Assembly: GCF_009362735.1 (NCBI RefSeq)
Contig: NZ_WHNP01000022.1
Coordinates: forward strand, 62,001 to 126,000
Direction of reading: 5' to 3'
DNA: 64,000 bases
Origin: Paraburkholderia franconis
GTDB lineage: Bacteria > Pseudomonadota > Gammaproteobacteria > Burkholderiales > Burkholderiaceae
Shown here piece by piece: positions 34,960-45,061 of the stretch. Made by a program: the position numbers and the translations under genes. Position 1 is the first letter of the stretch. Each line of letters starts with the position of its first letter. The notes beneath the pieces were generated by a model. The model worked only from the letters and a program-made list of their open reading frames with translations, was not told the origin of the DNA and did no database searches.

Positions 34960-36684
34960 CTATTGCTGAGCGACCTTACCGGTCTCCGCAATCGCTGCAA
35001 GCGCAACATTCTGGTCGGCGTACCACCGGATAAGGCATTCGCGCTCATGGCATTGCTGCTCGCGGTAATTCCATTGCGCCCGGGTCCGCTCTTTGAATGC
35101 AACCGGGTCATCTGCAGCGGCCTTTGCCTTGGCATAGATTGCAGCCAACCGAACGTCATCTGAGGCCAGCTCGGCGTCGCTACAAATGATGTGCTCTGCG
35201 TCGGAATGAGCCTTCGAACATTCAAAGCTGGTCTGCTGGAATGAAGCCGTTTGAGCCGAAGGCGCGGCGTCTGTACCTGCAGCCTCCTGCGCCCAGCTTG
35301 ATAGTGGTGTCACACCGACGGGCAAGTCAGGCCACTGGAATATCTTTATCGAGGCGTTACCCGAAGGGTTTGAGGTTTGCTTGACAAGCATCACGCCTTT
35401 GCCGGATGTTGCATTGATGGCAAACGCGGCTTGCTCCGTACTGCACTCATGTTCTTTGCACCCTTGCGCGACCAGATAACCGTCTTGCATCTGAATCCCG
35501 GAAGAGTTCACCACAGCAAGCCGCTCCAAGATTTTTATCCAGTCCGCTCGCGAGACGCCGTTGAAAGCAGAACGGAATCGTTTGTCATTCACGACATCAG
35601 ACGGGTACTTACCCACAAGCCAGCTAAAGTCCGGAACCGGATGAACTGTATTCAGTGTCGTGGCAGAGGCGGCAGCCGGCACAACGCCATTCGAACCGAC
35701 TGCGGTTGTGTCGGATTGAAGCGTCACCTGTTCGCCATTGCCATTCGACGCGGGGTGGTGAGGATAGACGATGATGGTGTAGATGACCGCCGCCGCAGTG
35801 ACTGTTGCGGACGCCGCCGCCTTGAGGGCAACATAGTCATTACTCGAACGGATGGCTGGTCGCGGCGTGACCTCCACAGTTAGTTTGGACTGAAACCACT
35901 CGTTCGCCTCCTTGATGGCTTGGGAGGAAACGGCCTTCTTACGCATGAAACTGAAGGTCTTGTATCCACCGTAGGAAAGCGCGAATCCAGTTAAAGCCTG
36001 CCCCACGGGCACGCTAAGCACAGCCATGAGGAAACAACCCAACAGCGCAGCAAACAGAGGACCAACAAATCCAGGAACACTCGGCCAAGCCCGCACCCTG
36101 GCCATCAGAGCGCTCGCGGCTGTCTGCAGCTCACCGCGAGGTCCTTGCGCTGCAGCACACTTGTGCTCCATCTCGTAGACCGCCAGCATCGCCTTTTCTT
36201 TTTCTGCGAGCGAGACCGTACCGATGTCTACGGCTAACTTGATAGCTTTCGTTGTGAGCGCCAGGTCGTGCGCGAGCGTATTGAGAAACGGTTGAAACGC
36301 TTCGAGCTTGACCGCTTCGCCGATGTCATCATCTTCGACATAAACACCATGGGAGATAAAATACTGTCGTAGGGCATTCGTTGTGCGTGACTGCACCTTG
36401 TAGACGAAGTCCTGCGTTGCCTGCTCTTTCTTTGATAGGTTCTCAGTATTCATATGTTCAGTACCGGTGCTCTCAGACGTGCCGTGACTGTCCCGACGGC
36501 TCGATTTCCTGCCCTTCAAATTTGTCGTATATCTGATTCCGGTTCCCGGAATGCTTGTGGTGATGCGGCCACGGGTGTTGTACGTGAAGCCCTTTCCACC
36601 AATGGATGTGCTGATTCCGCTCTTGCTGAGATTGATGCGGATACCGGGCGCAATTTTTATGCTTTTCCTGAAGCCCCAACCCAT
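34960..36684 (-). CDS. Membrane protein with DUF4236, Ivy-like and LprI-like domains
   Basis: A 574-residue protein from ATG 36684 (GGGGGG upstream). Residues 1-58 are DUF4236 (GWGFRKSIKIAPGIRINLSK, GISTSIGGKG). A helical region follows, then two hydrophobic segments at about 204-245 and 285-307. Residues about 353-435 resemble the lysozyme inhibitor Ivy, including the GCKEHEC loop (409-414) that corresponds to Ivy's CKPHDC. Residues 487-565 are LprI/DUF1311-like with four cysteines (FECSKA...HIICSDAEL...REQQCHEREC). The last two modules would lie outside the cytoplasm. The combination is unusual. Confidence 0.8.
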   Translation of the reverse strand: MGWGFRKSIKIAPGIRINLSKSGISTSIGGKGFTYNTRGRITTSIPGTGIRYTTNLKGRKSSRRDSHGTSESTGTEHMNTENLSKKEQATQDFVYKVQSRTTNALRQYFISHGVYVEDDDIGEAVKLEAFQPFLNTLAHDLALTTKAIKLAVDIGTVSLAEKEKAMLAVYEMEHKCAAAQGPRGELQTAASALMARVRAWPSVPGFVGPLFAALLGCFLMAVLSVPVGQALTGFALSYGGYKTFSFMRKKAVSSQAIKEANEWFQSKLTVEVTPRPAIRSSNDYVALKAAASATVTAAAVIYTIIVYPHHPASNGNGEQVTLQSDTTAVGSNGVVPAAASATTLNTVHPVPDFSWLVGKYPSDVVNDKRFRSAFNGVSRADWIKILERLAVVNSSGIQMQDGYLVAQGCKEHECSTEQAAFAINATSGKGVMLVKQTSNPSGNASIKIFQWPDLPVGVTPLSSWAQEAAGTDAAPSAQTASFQQTSFECSKAHSDAEHIICSDAELASDDVRLAAIYAKAKAAADDPVAFKERTRAQWNYREQQCHERECLIRWYADQNVALAAIAETGKVAQQ

Positions 36685-36795
36685 GCTGTCCCCCCAATAC
36701 CTTCACCAGCGAACTAATGTCGCCTGTACGGCAAGGAAAAATGTTGCCAGTTGTGCAGACGACCGGACACTTGTCGTGCCGACCGTCGCACTGTT

Positions 36796-39700
36796 TTAGT
36801 CTTTGGCGTCAACTTTCCGAAAAGCGGTCTTCGTCGCATCCGACCAAGCCATTTCAAGACGCGTTCTGCTGCCTGCGTTGAGTTTGCGAAGACCCACTTC
36901 ACGGGCCATCGCCGGCACGCCAGACTCTTCGTCATGCCCTGCCTGCATCATGTCGAACGCGAGTGCTCGGAGTTCGGCAAGAGAGATTTCATCGACTGAC
37001 CGTGCGGTGCCATCAATGGGCCGCCGGAATTGAATCTGCATATCGGCAGATTCACCTTTAGCACGGAAAAACGTACCCACATCCTCCGGGTCACCGTTGA
37101 AGTGCTGCGATGCCAACCGGACGACCCTGTCCTGGATTTTTGCGCCTGTCCGAACCCAGCCATGCGCCCGCGCAATACGACGCGCCAGGACTTCGTCCCG
37201 AACCGGTCCTTCCACGCGTACGACGTGCTCAATCAACCGCAGAAGCGTTGGGTTATAGACGACGTCGAAGAACGAGTTGGCATCGACCGCGTATCCCTCA
37301 AGCGTCAAATCGACCTCCGTGAAACGTCCCTCAACTGGGTCGCTAGAATGAGCAACGGCAGCGTTCCCAGCGTAGGTAACGGGAAGCGTGGCAGCGTCCG
37401 CCACCACTTTAACCTCGCTCGACGGGTCGGTTGTCGCATCTGCCGACTGGTCCATCTGCTCATCCGGCATCGCCATTACGTCCGCGACAACCTTCTCCGC
37501 AAGGACTGTCGCCTCCTGCTCGGTCTGCGCTCGCTTCGCCCGCTGTTCGGCGAGCAACTCCTCGAGCTGACGATGAATCTTCTCGACGGTCCCCTGCACG
37601 TCAATCCACCAATCGGTCGACCAGATGCGCAGGATGTCCCAACCGAGGCCACGCAAGACCTGCTCACGCAACTTGTCGCGGTCGCGGGCTGTTGCAGAAC
37701 GATGATAGGTCGCACCATCACACTCAACGCCGGCAAGGTAACGTCCAGGTGCGTCCGGGTCGACTACACCGAGGTCAATGCGGAAAGCCGACACACCGAC
37801 CTGCGGATGCAAAGTCCAGCCTCTCTCGGTGAGCGCGTTCGATACAGCTTTTTCAAACGGGCTCTCGAAGTCTCCGACGCTACCTGTAACCGCCTCGCCA
37901 AGCGCGCGTGCGCCGCGGTCCGCAAACTCCAGGAAGTGCTTCAAGTCACGCACTCCGAGCGCCTGAGTTCTCGCCAAGTCCATCTGCTCTGGACGGAAGC
38001 TACCGAAGACTCGAAGCTCCTGCCTCGCACGGGTAATGGCAACATTCAGACGACGCTCCCCACCCTGCTGGTTCATCGGGCCGAAATTCATCGGCATGGT
38101 GCCGTCAACCCCCGGGCCATAGGTGGTTGAAAAATACATGATGTCCCGCTCATCACCCTGCACGCTCTCCAGATTCTTTACAAACACGGGTTCAAGCTGC
38201 GTTTCCAGGAAGAAGTGCTCAATGGATGGGTCTTTACGACGTTCTTCGTCGAGCAAGTCTTCGATGAGAGATTGCTGTTCAGAGTTGAACGTCACCACGC
38301 CGATGGTCAACCCACTGTCGCGGAAGCCGGGCGTTTTCATTTTGCCGACCAGGTCGGCTACCAGCGCTTTCGCTTCTGGCTTATTTGTTCGCGCCCCGCC
38401 GCGCTCGTATTGGCCATTCGCAACGTGATTGAAGCTGACGGCACGGTCGTTCGTGACCGGACTTGGGAACGTCACCAAGTCCCCGTCGTAGTAACGATGA
38501 TTCGAGAATGCAATCAGACTTTCATGGCGGCTACGATAGTGCCACGATAGCTTCATCGTCGGCAGGTTGGCGCCGATACACTCCTCAAGAATGCTCTCGA
38601 GCTCAGTCTCGACATCAGTGTCATCAATGTCCGATTCCGCGCGGTCAAAGAAACTTGTCGGTGGCAACTGTTTCGGGTCACCAACCATGATGACCTGTTT
38701 CGCACGCGCCATTGCGCCAATAGCGTCCCACACTGGAATCTGTGATGCCTCGTCGAAGATGACGACATCAAAGTTCGCCGTCTCGGCCGGCAGATATTGT
38801 GCAATCGACAGCGGGCTCATCAGAAGGCACGGCGTCAGGCGCATCACGGCGCTCGAAGCTTGAGACATCAACTCGCGAAGAGGCAGATGGCGAGTCTTCT
38901 TTTGCATTTCGTATCGCAGCAGGCCCCATTCAGAGCCTCGTGAGACACGGTCAGGCGAGGGATGCCCGGCCGAAAGCTGCGCACGCACCCAGGCTTGTGT
39001 CAAGCCGATGAACCGTTCGTCAAGCTCCCGGAAATCCCGAATGCGTTTCTCGTGCTCTGCGGAAACAAAGGTGCGCAACACGTCGTCCACATCGACAACT
39101 GCATTCAACCACCACCGACAGTAGCCGGTCTCGAACGCTTCTTTTACGCGTCCGAGCTGGATTGCACCCTGTTCAACGCCAGCGACGACGGGAGCAAGCC
39201 CCAACCCAAGAGCCGCCGCGCGGGTCTTGCGCCACGCACACCAGGCATTCAACCGATTCGAGCTAGTCAGGACGTCGCTTGCACGTGCGGCCAGTGCGGC
39301 AGGGAGAAGTGCACCCAGAGTCGCGACATCAGAGCTCGGCAAGCCGCTCGCGACCGTGAATTGCGTCACTGCCTGATTAAACGCCTGTAGTGCCTCGGCA
39401 TACATACGCCCGGCACCCGCAATCGCGCCCGTCGGCTCAAGCAGAACATTGCTATCGCCCAGCAGCAAAGCAATCGGGCTCTTTACTGCCGCCAGCGCTT
39501 CAGGCGAATTTGCCATCAATGCGAGCGCGCCCGACAGCGCCTCGAAGAAATCAAGCGCTGGTTCGATTGCCTCCAGTTTTGTCTGCAAACCGTTCCAGAG
39601 TCCGCCGGTCTTCGCGGGGAGGTCGTCAAACTCCTTGAGACGAGCACCGAGCGCAACCAGCTCGCGCATCTTCTTGAGGTCCGCCGACGCGACGGCACCC

Positions 39701-42700
39701 GCGCTGCCGCGTTCGATAACGCTGAAGCCCTCGTCATGCCAATAGCTGCTGGCCACTGCTGCTGCCAGCGCACCCTGAAAGACGACGTACGTCTTCGCGA
39801 CAGCCAAATCCGTTTTATATCCAACCCATACGGCGTCTGTCTCTTCTTCGAGTCCGGAAAGGCGATTGATAATCTGGTCAATCTGACGAAGTTCTCTGAT
39901 GCGAGCGAGGTCTTCACGCGCCGTTTCGCCACACTGACCCCGGCTAACCGGGTCAAGTCCAACATCTTCCCAAACCGCTCGTACGCGAGCCTGTTCGAGG
40001 GCGGTTTGGAAACCAAGGGAAGCCCGCGCGACATCAAGCTCCGTCTTCAATCCCAGCCACGCGTTCGATGTCGGCAACGATAGGTCGTCGAGCGCTTTGA
40101 TTTCTTCCTGAAGTGATTCAATCTGCTTGAGACGTTCGATGTCACCGCCAATGTCTGGCTCGCCTCCGCCGGTCGACAGGTCCACGAGCTTCTTCGAAAG
40201 CGAGCGGCGGCGCATCATGCTCATCGGCCAGGACGAATCCTGCAGCTCCCGCCAATCGAGCTGGAGTTGCTGAACCGTTGCCGTCGAAATACCGTCTTTG
40301 TATTTGAGCGACAGTTGGTTAACCACGTCCTGGCGCTTTCGCAGCAGCTCAATGCCAGCGGAAAGCCGTGACCTTAGCGATTCGTTCCACGGCTGGGAAA
40401 GCTGCGAATGAAGTTCGTGATAACGAGTGAGCTGAACGATACCTTGTCGCACATCCTCCAAGACCTGGTTGCCCCGCGGCGCTGAAAGCGAAGCGTGCAG
40501 CTCGCGGTGTCGTTCGACCAATGGTTTCGCGACGCGCAGGTTATCTGCAATTGTTTTTGCATCCGGACGCAGAACGAACTGCCAACCGTGCCCAGACGCA
40601 GACGGCAAAGTCGCAGCCAGGAGACGCAGGCCTTCCCTAACACGCGTGTCGAAAACAGATGACGGCAGACCGACGGCCGCACGCAGTTGCTCAGTTGCCG
40701 CTTCAAGACGGGCTGCCACTGGGGCAATAGCGCGGGCCGAATCGAGCAACGCGGCTTGCCACAGTGGCGACCATTCGGTTTGAACCACGTGGGCGAGCGG
40801 GCTGGACGTCAGCTGCCCTTCTCCCATCACTTTCGCGTGAACATCCAGAAGCTCGGCCGTCTCACGCAGCGTTCGCATAGCGGCTGAATCGTGAACCCGA
40901 GCGGAAGGCCATGACAGTTGCAAGACGGGCAAGTCATGCCCGGCGACAACGCGGCCGATTGCCTCGTACACACTGAGCCCGTTGGGGTATCTCAGATGCA
41001 GACGTTCAACATACCCATTCAGTTGATTGCGCAATCCCTCCAGTCGAGCGGCTTCTGCATGCCATTCATCAGGCTCCATGGCCACAGCGGAATCCCACGA
41101 AGTACGAAGCTGCTCGAGCACTTCAGTCTTACGTGCTTTGCTGGAATGCAATTCGAGACAGAAATTGCCAAGACCAACATCGGCGAGGCGCCGGTACACG
41201 ACATCAAGCGCTGCCATCTTCTCTGAAACGAACAGCACACGCTTTCTTTCCGCCACACACTGCGCAATGAGATTTGAAATGGTCTGGCTCTTCCCGGTTC
41301 CCGGGGGTCCAATGAGGACGAAGTCTTTTCCCTTGCTTCCCGCCACGACCGCGGAAAGCTGCGACGAATCAGCCGGTAATGGGCAGAAGGTGTTCTTCAC
41401 CGGCAGTTCTGTGTCGAGCCTTCTGGCGTCAGGAAACTCAATCGTGCTCTCATAGGAATCGCGCGGCGTTTCAATAAGATGCCTTACGACCGCTTTCTGT
41501 TTGAGCTGCTCGGTTCGCTCGGTCAAGTCCTTCCACATCAAATACTTTGCGAAAGAGAACGTAGCGAGAACGACTTCTTCGACTACCTCCCAACCCTTGA
41601 TGTCCTTGACTGCACTCGATACGGTTTTCCAGATTCCCGCAACATCCAAGCCCGAATCATCCTTCGGCAGCTCGGTGTCCTGGATGCCCAGCTCCAGTTC
41701 GAAATCCTGGCGAAGCATTTCAATCAGCGTCGGATTGAAGCGCGGTTCGTCATCGTGCAAAGTCAGGCTGAACCCCGAGCGCGCGCTTCGCCGCTCAAGC
41801 GACACAGGAACAAGAATGAGTGGCGCGCGATACTTCTTGTCGTCCTTCGCGTCACGTGTCCAGGAAAGAAAGCCCAGCGCCAGATACAAGGTGTTGGAAC
41901 CACCCTCCTGCAAGTTTGTGCGTGAGGTCCGAAAGAGCTCGACCAGACGAGTATCCATCTCGTCTTGCGAAAGCCCGACGAAAACTTCTTTTCGCTTCAA
42001 TGCGTCAATCGCATGGGAACGACGAATGTTTTCGCGCTCCCGAGCTTCGTGGATTGCCTGGCTACGTGGGTCGTTGCCGTCCATCAGGTCGGGACGCGTG
42101 AGCAGCTTGATGGCGTGCCCCTCCGCCAGAATATCTTCCAGTTGGCCGGGGTCTGGCGCTTCTAGCTTCAGCGATTTCTTGCCGGCCTTGAAACTGAGCA
42201 GGTTATTGCGAAGTGACAGGTCAAGCAGCTTCCTTTGCCAACGGGTCAGCCGGTCCTCCGGGCGTTCGACAGCTTTGTCTTCCGAGGAGCGTTCCAGTTC
42301 TTCTGGCAGTTCCGGAGCGACCTCGAACCCTCTCTCGAGATTGACTTCTTCCGTCCCGACAGTCCCACGTTCAATCGCCTGCTCGCTGGCAAGCGGCTTG
42401 ATACGCTGCATTCGCGCGCGGCGGATGTCGATAGCCAAATGGAATTTTCGCTCCGCCTCTTCGGAAATCTGCTCCTCGCCGTTCGCAATAGCAAAGCTGA
42501 ATGCCGGATGGGGGCGATGCGTGAGCATCGTCGCCTCAAACAGCACCATCTCCTTCAACTTCACACGTTTCCGGAGCGCCGTAACATCGTCGATAACGGA
42601 CGTCGAGAATTCTTCGGGTTTCAGCCAGACGCCTGGGAATGCGTGTCCATCCGTGAAAATGAGCACAGCGTTGAGACCGGCCTGTTCGAGCGCGGCACAC

Positions 42701-43422
42701 ACAAACAAAGCGAGGTCGAGACAGGTCCCAAGGCCCGAGTCGGCTATCTGGCTGGGGCTACGCACCTTCTGCCCAGACTGTTCGAAGCTTGCCGGCGGCA
42801 CCGCATAGTCAATGCCCATCGAGCCGATGGCATTCCAGATGGCGGATGCCAATTCCCAAGCTCGCTTTGCACCTTCCTGATACCCGTTGATAGCCCCTGA
42901 CTTGCCTGCTTTGTGAAGGACGTCTGCGGCCTTCTTTAAGACCCGCTCCACCGCCTGTTCGTTCGGCTGAACGAATGCCGCGACCATATCGGGGAGAGCC
43001 GATAGGCCGCCCCATTGGTTACGTGGCAATAATTCGACGGTTGTCTCAAACGAAGCAAGCTCAACAGGACTTTCCGACCCCGCCGTCAGCTTGAAAGTGA
43101 TGTGTGCCTTTTCCGACTCGGTCAGTCGGGCGAGAAGCGCTCCGTCCAGCGAGAGGTCGAGGTCGCTGATACGCACATCTTTTCCGGTCGCGACATGGTC
43201 CAAGTGCCATGTCTTCGGCTTGAAAAATGACGGCTCGGAGGACGCGGTAAGCCTCAACTCCTTGATGTCATCGGTCGTCTCGTTGGCAAGCGAGAGCTCG
43301 TGGACAACCGGAATGGCATTCTGGAAATCGGCCAGATTTATTTTGCCAGCGAGCGTAGCTTTAATCTGCACGCAACGTGGCTCCTCCGGCGTTTCTGCCC
43401 GCTCAACAATAGTCTCGTCCAT
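36796..43422 (-). CDS. DUF4011-helicase-Vsr-DUF3320 giant protein (Hhe-like defence protein)
   Basis: A 2208-residue protein from ATG 43422 (TTG 43461 would add 13). Order: a beta-rich N-terminus; a transglutaminase-like patch (GTCLDLALFVCAALEQAG...DGHAF, about 230-270); DUF4011 (about 390-650, RLTRWQRKLLDLSLRNNLL); a superfamily I helicase with Walker A GPPGTGKSQT (about 705), VIFDEASQIP, VGDPKQLPPT, a WHYRSRHE motif, SVQGDERDI and NVAITRARQEL; a Vsr/PD-(D/E)XK nuclease (about 1856-1945, FRIDLG...GVECDGATYHRS); and a DUF3320 end (about 2056-2100). Helicase-Vsr proteins with DUF4011 are known antiphage proteins. It starts the leftward defence group. Confidence 0.92.
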   Translation of the reverse strand: MDETIVERAETPEEPRCVQIKATLAGKINLADFQNAIPVVHELSLANETTDDIKELRLTASSEPSFFKPKTWHLDHVATGKDVRISDLDLSLDGALLARLTESEKAHITFKLTAGSESPVELASFETTVELLPRNQWGGLSALPDMVAAFVQPNEQAVERVLKKAADVLHKAGKSGAINGYQEGAKRAWELASAIWNAIGSMGIDYAVPPASFEQSGQKVRSPSQIADSGLGTCLDLALFVCAALEQAGLNAVLIFTDGHAFPGVWLKPEEFSTSVIDDVTALRKRVKLKEMVLFEATMLTHRPHPAFSFAIANGEEQISEEAERKFHLAIDIRRARMQRIKPLASEQAIERGTVGTEEVNLERGFEVAPELPEELERSSEDKAVERPEDRLTRWQRKLLDLSLRNNLLSFKAGKKSLKLEAPDPGQLEDILAEGHAIKLLTRPDLMDGNDPRSQAIHEARERENIRRSHAIDALKRKEVFVGLSQDEMDTRLVELFRTSRTNLQEGGSNTLYLALGFLSWTRDAKDDKKYRAPLILVPVSLERRSARSGFSLTLHDDEPRFNPTLIEMLRQDFELELGIQDTELPKDDSGLDVAGIWKTVSSAVKDIKGWEVVEEVVLATFSFAKYLMWKDLTERTEQLKQKAVVRHLIETPRDSYESTIEFPDARRLDTELPVKNTFCPLPADSSQLSAVVAGSKGKDFVLIGPPGTGKSQTISNLIAQCVAERKRVLFVSEKMAALDVVYRRLADVGLGNFCLELHSSKARKTEVLEQLRTSWDSAVAMEPDEWHAEAARLEGLRNQLNGYVERLHLRYPNGLSVYEAIGRVVAGHDLPVLQLSWPSARVHDSAAMRTLRETAELLDVHAKVMGEGQLTSSPLAHVVQTEWSPLWQAALLDSARAIAPVAARLEAATEQLRAAVGLPSSVFDTRVREGLRLLAATLPSASGHGWQFVLRPDAKTIADNLRVAKPLVERHRELHASLSAPRGNQVLEDVRQGIVQLTRYHELHSQLSQPWNESLRSRLSAGIELLRKRQDVVNQLSLKYKDGISTATVQQLQLDWRELQDSSWPMSMMRRRSLSKKLVDLSTGGGEPDIGGDIERLKQIESLQEEIKALDDLSLPTSNAWLGLKTELDVARASLGFQTALEQARVRAVWEDVGLDPVSRGQCGETAREDLARIRELRQIDQIINRLSGLEEETDAVWVGYKTDLAVAKTYVVFQGALAAAVASSYWHDEGFSVIERGSAGAVASADLKKMRELVALGARLKEFDDLPAKTGGLWNGLQTKLEAIEPALDFFEALSGALALMANSPEALAAVKSPIALLLGDSNVLLEPTGAIAGAGRMYAEALQAFNQAVTQFTVASGLPSSDVATLGALLPAALAARASDVLTSSNRLNAWCAWRKTRAAALGLGLAPVVAGVEQGAIQLGRVKEAFETGYCRWWLNAVVDVDDVLRTFVSAEHEKRIRDFRELDERFIGLTQAWVRAQLSAGHPSPDRVSRGSEWGLLRYEMQKKTRHLPLRELMSQASSAVMRLTPCLLMSPLSIAQYLPAETANFDVVIFDEASQIPVWDAIGAMARAKQVIMVGDPKQLPPTSFFDRAESDIDDTDVETELESILEECIGANLPTMKLSWHYRSRHESLIAFSNHRYYDGDLVTFPSPVTNDRAVSFNHVANGQYERGGARTNKPEAKALVADLVGKMKTPGFRDSGLTIGVVTFNSEQQSLIEDLLDEERRKDPSIEHFFLETQLEPVFVKNLESVQGDERDIMYFSTTYGPGVDGTMPMNFGPMNQQGGERRLNVAITRARQELRVFGSFRPEQMDLARTQALGVRDLKHFLEFADRGARALGEAVTGSVGDFESPFEKAVSNALTERGWTLHPQVGVSAFRIDLGVVDPDAPGRYLAGVECDGATYHRSATARDRDKLREQVLRGLGWDILRIWSTDWWIDVQGTVEKIHRQLEELLAEQRAKRAQTEQEATVLAEKVVADVMAMPDEQMDQSADATTDPSSEVKVVADAATLPVTYAGNAAVAHSSDPVEGRFTEVDLTLEGYAVDANSFFDVVYNPTLLRLIEHVVRVEGPVRDEVLARRIARAHGWVRTGAKIQDRVVRLASQHFNGDPEDVGTFFRAKGESADMQIQFRRPIDGTARSVDEISLAELRALAFDMMQAGHDEESGVPAMAREVGLRKLNAGSRTRLEMAWSDATKTAFRKVDAKD

Positions 43423-43760
43423 CTGGCCCCCAAAGCCTTCCGCTTGTACGTCTTCTCTCAATTTGATTATGCCGTCGCCCCGCCACGTCCTATATGCCGA
43501 ACAGGCACTCAGAACATGGGCTTTTTATCCAATCGAGTAACACCCTTCCGACGGGAGTCGCGCCCCGTCGCATAATCTCATATTGGCGGAGAATCCTGCT
43601 ATGGCGTATACCGAAAAAACCGCGTGTGCTCATCCACATGACAGTCGGTCTAAAACGCGTCAGTTCAGTCAGACTGAGCGTCAAAAAAACGAATAGAAGC
43701 AAAACGCAAACGATTGCGAAACTCTAAAAGAGGTCGTCCCAATCGCATTCGTGCCGTACT
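43423..43760. other. Intergenic region between helicase and SRAP genes
   Basis: About 340 bases, AT-richer than the genes. It should carry the helicase promoter and the end of the SRAP transcript. A small palindrome TCAG-TCTGA-CTGA lies near 43665-43680. No ORF is convincing. Confidence 0.45.
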
Positions 43761-44721
43761 TCAAGCGGCCAGTCGGTGCTCATAGTAAGGTCGTTCCCAG
43801 TCATTCAACGCGGCGTATGAGGCTTCGACGTCAGACGGGTCCGGGTTAAGGCACACGTCGATGTTCTCAGACTTGATGGGAATGATGCATCGGTCATGGC
43901 CGGCTGCTGCAACCTCTGCGGGTGGTTCATCGGTTATTGCAGCAAATGACAACAAGTCGGGCACGCTGGGCGCCGACCATCGAGACCATAGACAGGCGAC
44001 CAGCATCAACTGGCCGTTGCCTGGACGAAATTCCAGAACGACGTTTCCGTCTTTTTCATGAGGCTCGCTCAAGGTCCCCTCGAATTTCGCCTTGCTGACG
44101 TTCTCATAGAAGACGTCAACGAGGATGAGACCGTGCGTGTGGCCAAAGCACGGCTTCCAGGACCCGGCAAGATTGTCGCGGCGAGCGATATACGTCCCCG
44201 GATATTTCGCATCAAAGCTGGCCGGGGTGCCGGCAATCCGGCACTGGTATCGCATTGGCTTGACCACGTATTCGCCGCTCTCCATCACAAGCACCGGCGC
44301 GTAGTAGCCCGGGAAGATGCGCGAGTCGCGCGGCTTCGATTCGGTCCGGTTGAGGTCTTCGATGCGGCGTAGCGCTGCTTCGATTTTGTCGGAGGCAATA
44401 CGTTGGTTTTCGGTCGCAGCCTTTGTCACCTTCGATTCCAGCTTGCGCTCTGCATCGGTCAGGCGGATTCGCTGCTTGAAGAATTCCTGTTCGAGTCTCG
44501 TCTTCTGCTGGGCGCGCGTCTTGTCGATGAGTCTGCCGTATCTCACGCTCTCCATCGTTCTGCGGGTCGAGGAAGGCATCGTCGAGCGCCTTTGGCGTCT
44601 TCGCACTGCTCCCTTCCGCCTGAAGGAAGTAGAGACGCGCAAACTCGGCGATGTCCATGTGCGCGCCGAACATCCGAACGTACCGGCGATAGTCCGCCAA
44701 GATTTGAGCCGAATAGCACAT
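43761..44721 (-). pseudogene. SRAP (YedK/HMCES) SOS-associated peptidase, frameshifted
   Basis: Reading from ATG 44721, the protein begins MCYSAQILADYRRYVRMFGA with the catalytic Cys2 that crosslinks abasic DNA. The frame then leaves homology. The correct continuation (LIDKTRAQQKTRLEQEFFKQ to the end at 43761) lies in another frame, with the shift near 44525-44540. The second part holds IFPGYYAPVLV, CFGHTHGLILVDVFYENV and HDRCIIPI, so all other family motifs remain. A long SRAP form of about 320 residues is expected. Either a true inactivating frameshift, a read error or programmed frameshifting could explain it. Confidence 0.82.
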
Positions 44722-44724
44722 GCG

Positions 44725-45003
44725 TCATCTCCGTTTACTGCACCGAATGTCGGTTCCGATGCATGACCCGTCGCATCCGCGGCAGAGGTGCCGGTTCCGC
44801 ACGCTGTCGTCGACTCGCCAGCCGCTCACTGCATCAGCTGACTTCGTGCCCACCGTCAGGCCGTTCTCGCGCGCGAAGAAGGTTGGCTCGCCCGCCTTGC
44901 CGCGGGCGTCATGAATGGTCGCATCCCCAAACGCGCGACGCAATTCGGCCACGAACGCCGCAATCTCCGGCATCGGGTGCTTGCGCACAGGCATGTCCAT
45001 CAT
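44725..45003 (-). CDS. Small conserved protein in SOS locus
   Basis: A 92-residue protein from ATG 45003 (other ATGs at 45000 and 44994). The core MPEIAAFVAELRRAFGD, then GKAGEPTFFARENGLTVGT is a conserved small protein I associate with SRAP genes in Burkholderia. The C-terminus has four cysteines in CRGCDGSCIGTDIRC, possibly metal binding. It ends three bases before the SRAP start and is divergent from imuA across a LexA box, so it is probably damage-inducible. Confidence 0.65.
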   Translation of the reverse strand: MMDMPVRKHPMPEIAAFVAELRRAFGDATIHDARGKAGEPTFFARENGLTVGTKSADAVSGWRVDDSVRNRHLCRGCDGSCIGTDIRCSKRR

Positions 45004-45061
45004 CGTCTCCCGTCGCGACCAAAAAGGGGCACTTCACAAACTAGGTTTTTAATATAGGATA

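Noticed and set aside
43461..43461. TTG start for the giant helicase
   Set aside because: It adds only 13 residues and has no better ribosome site than ATG 43422. It is kept as an alternative only.
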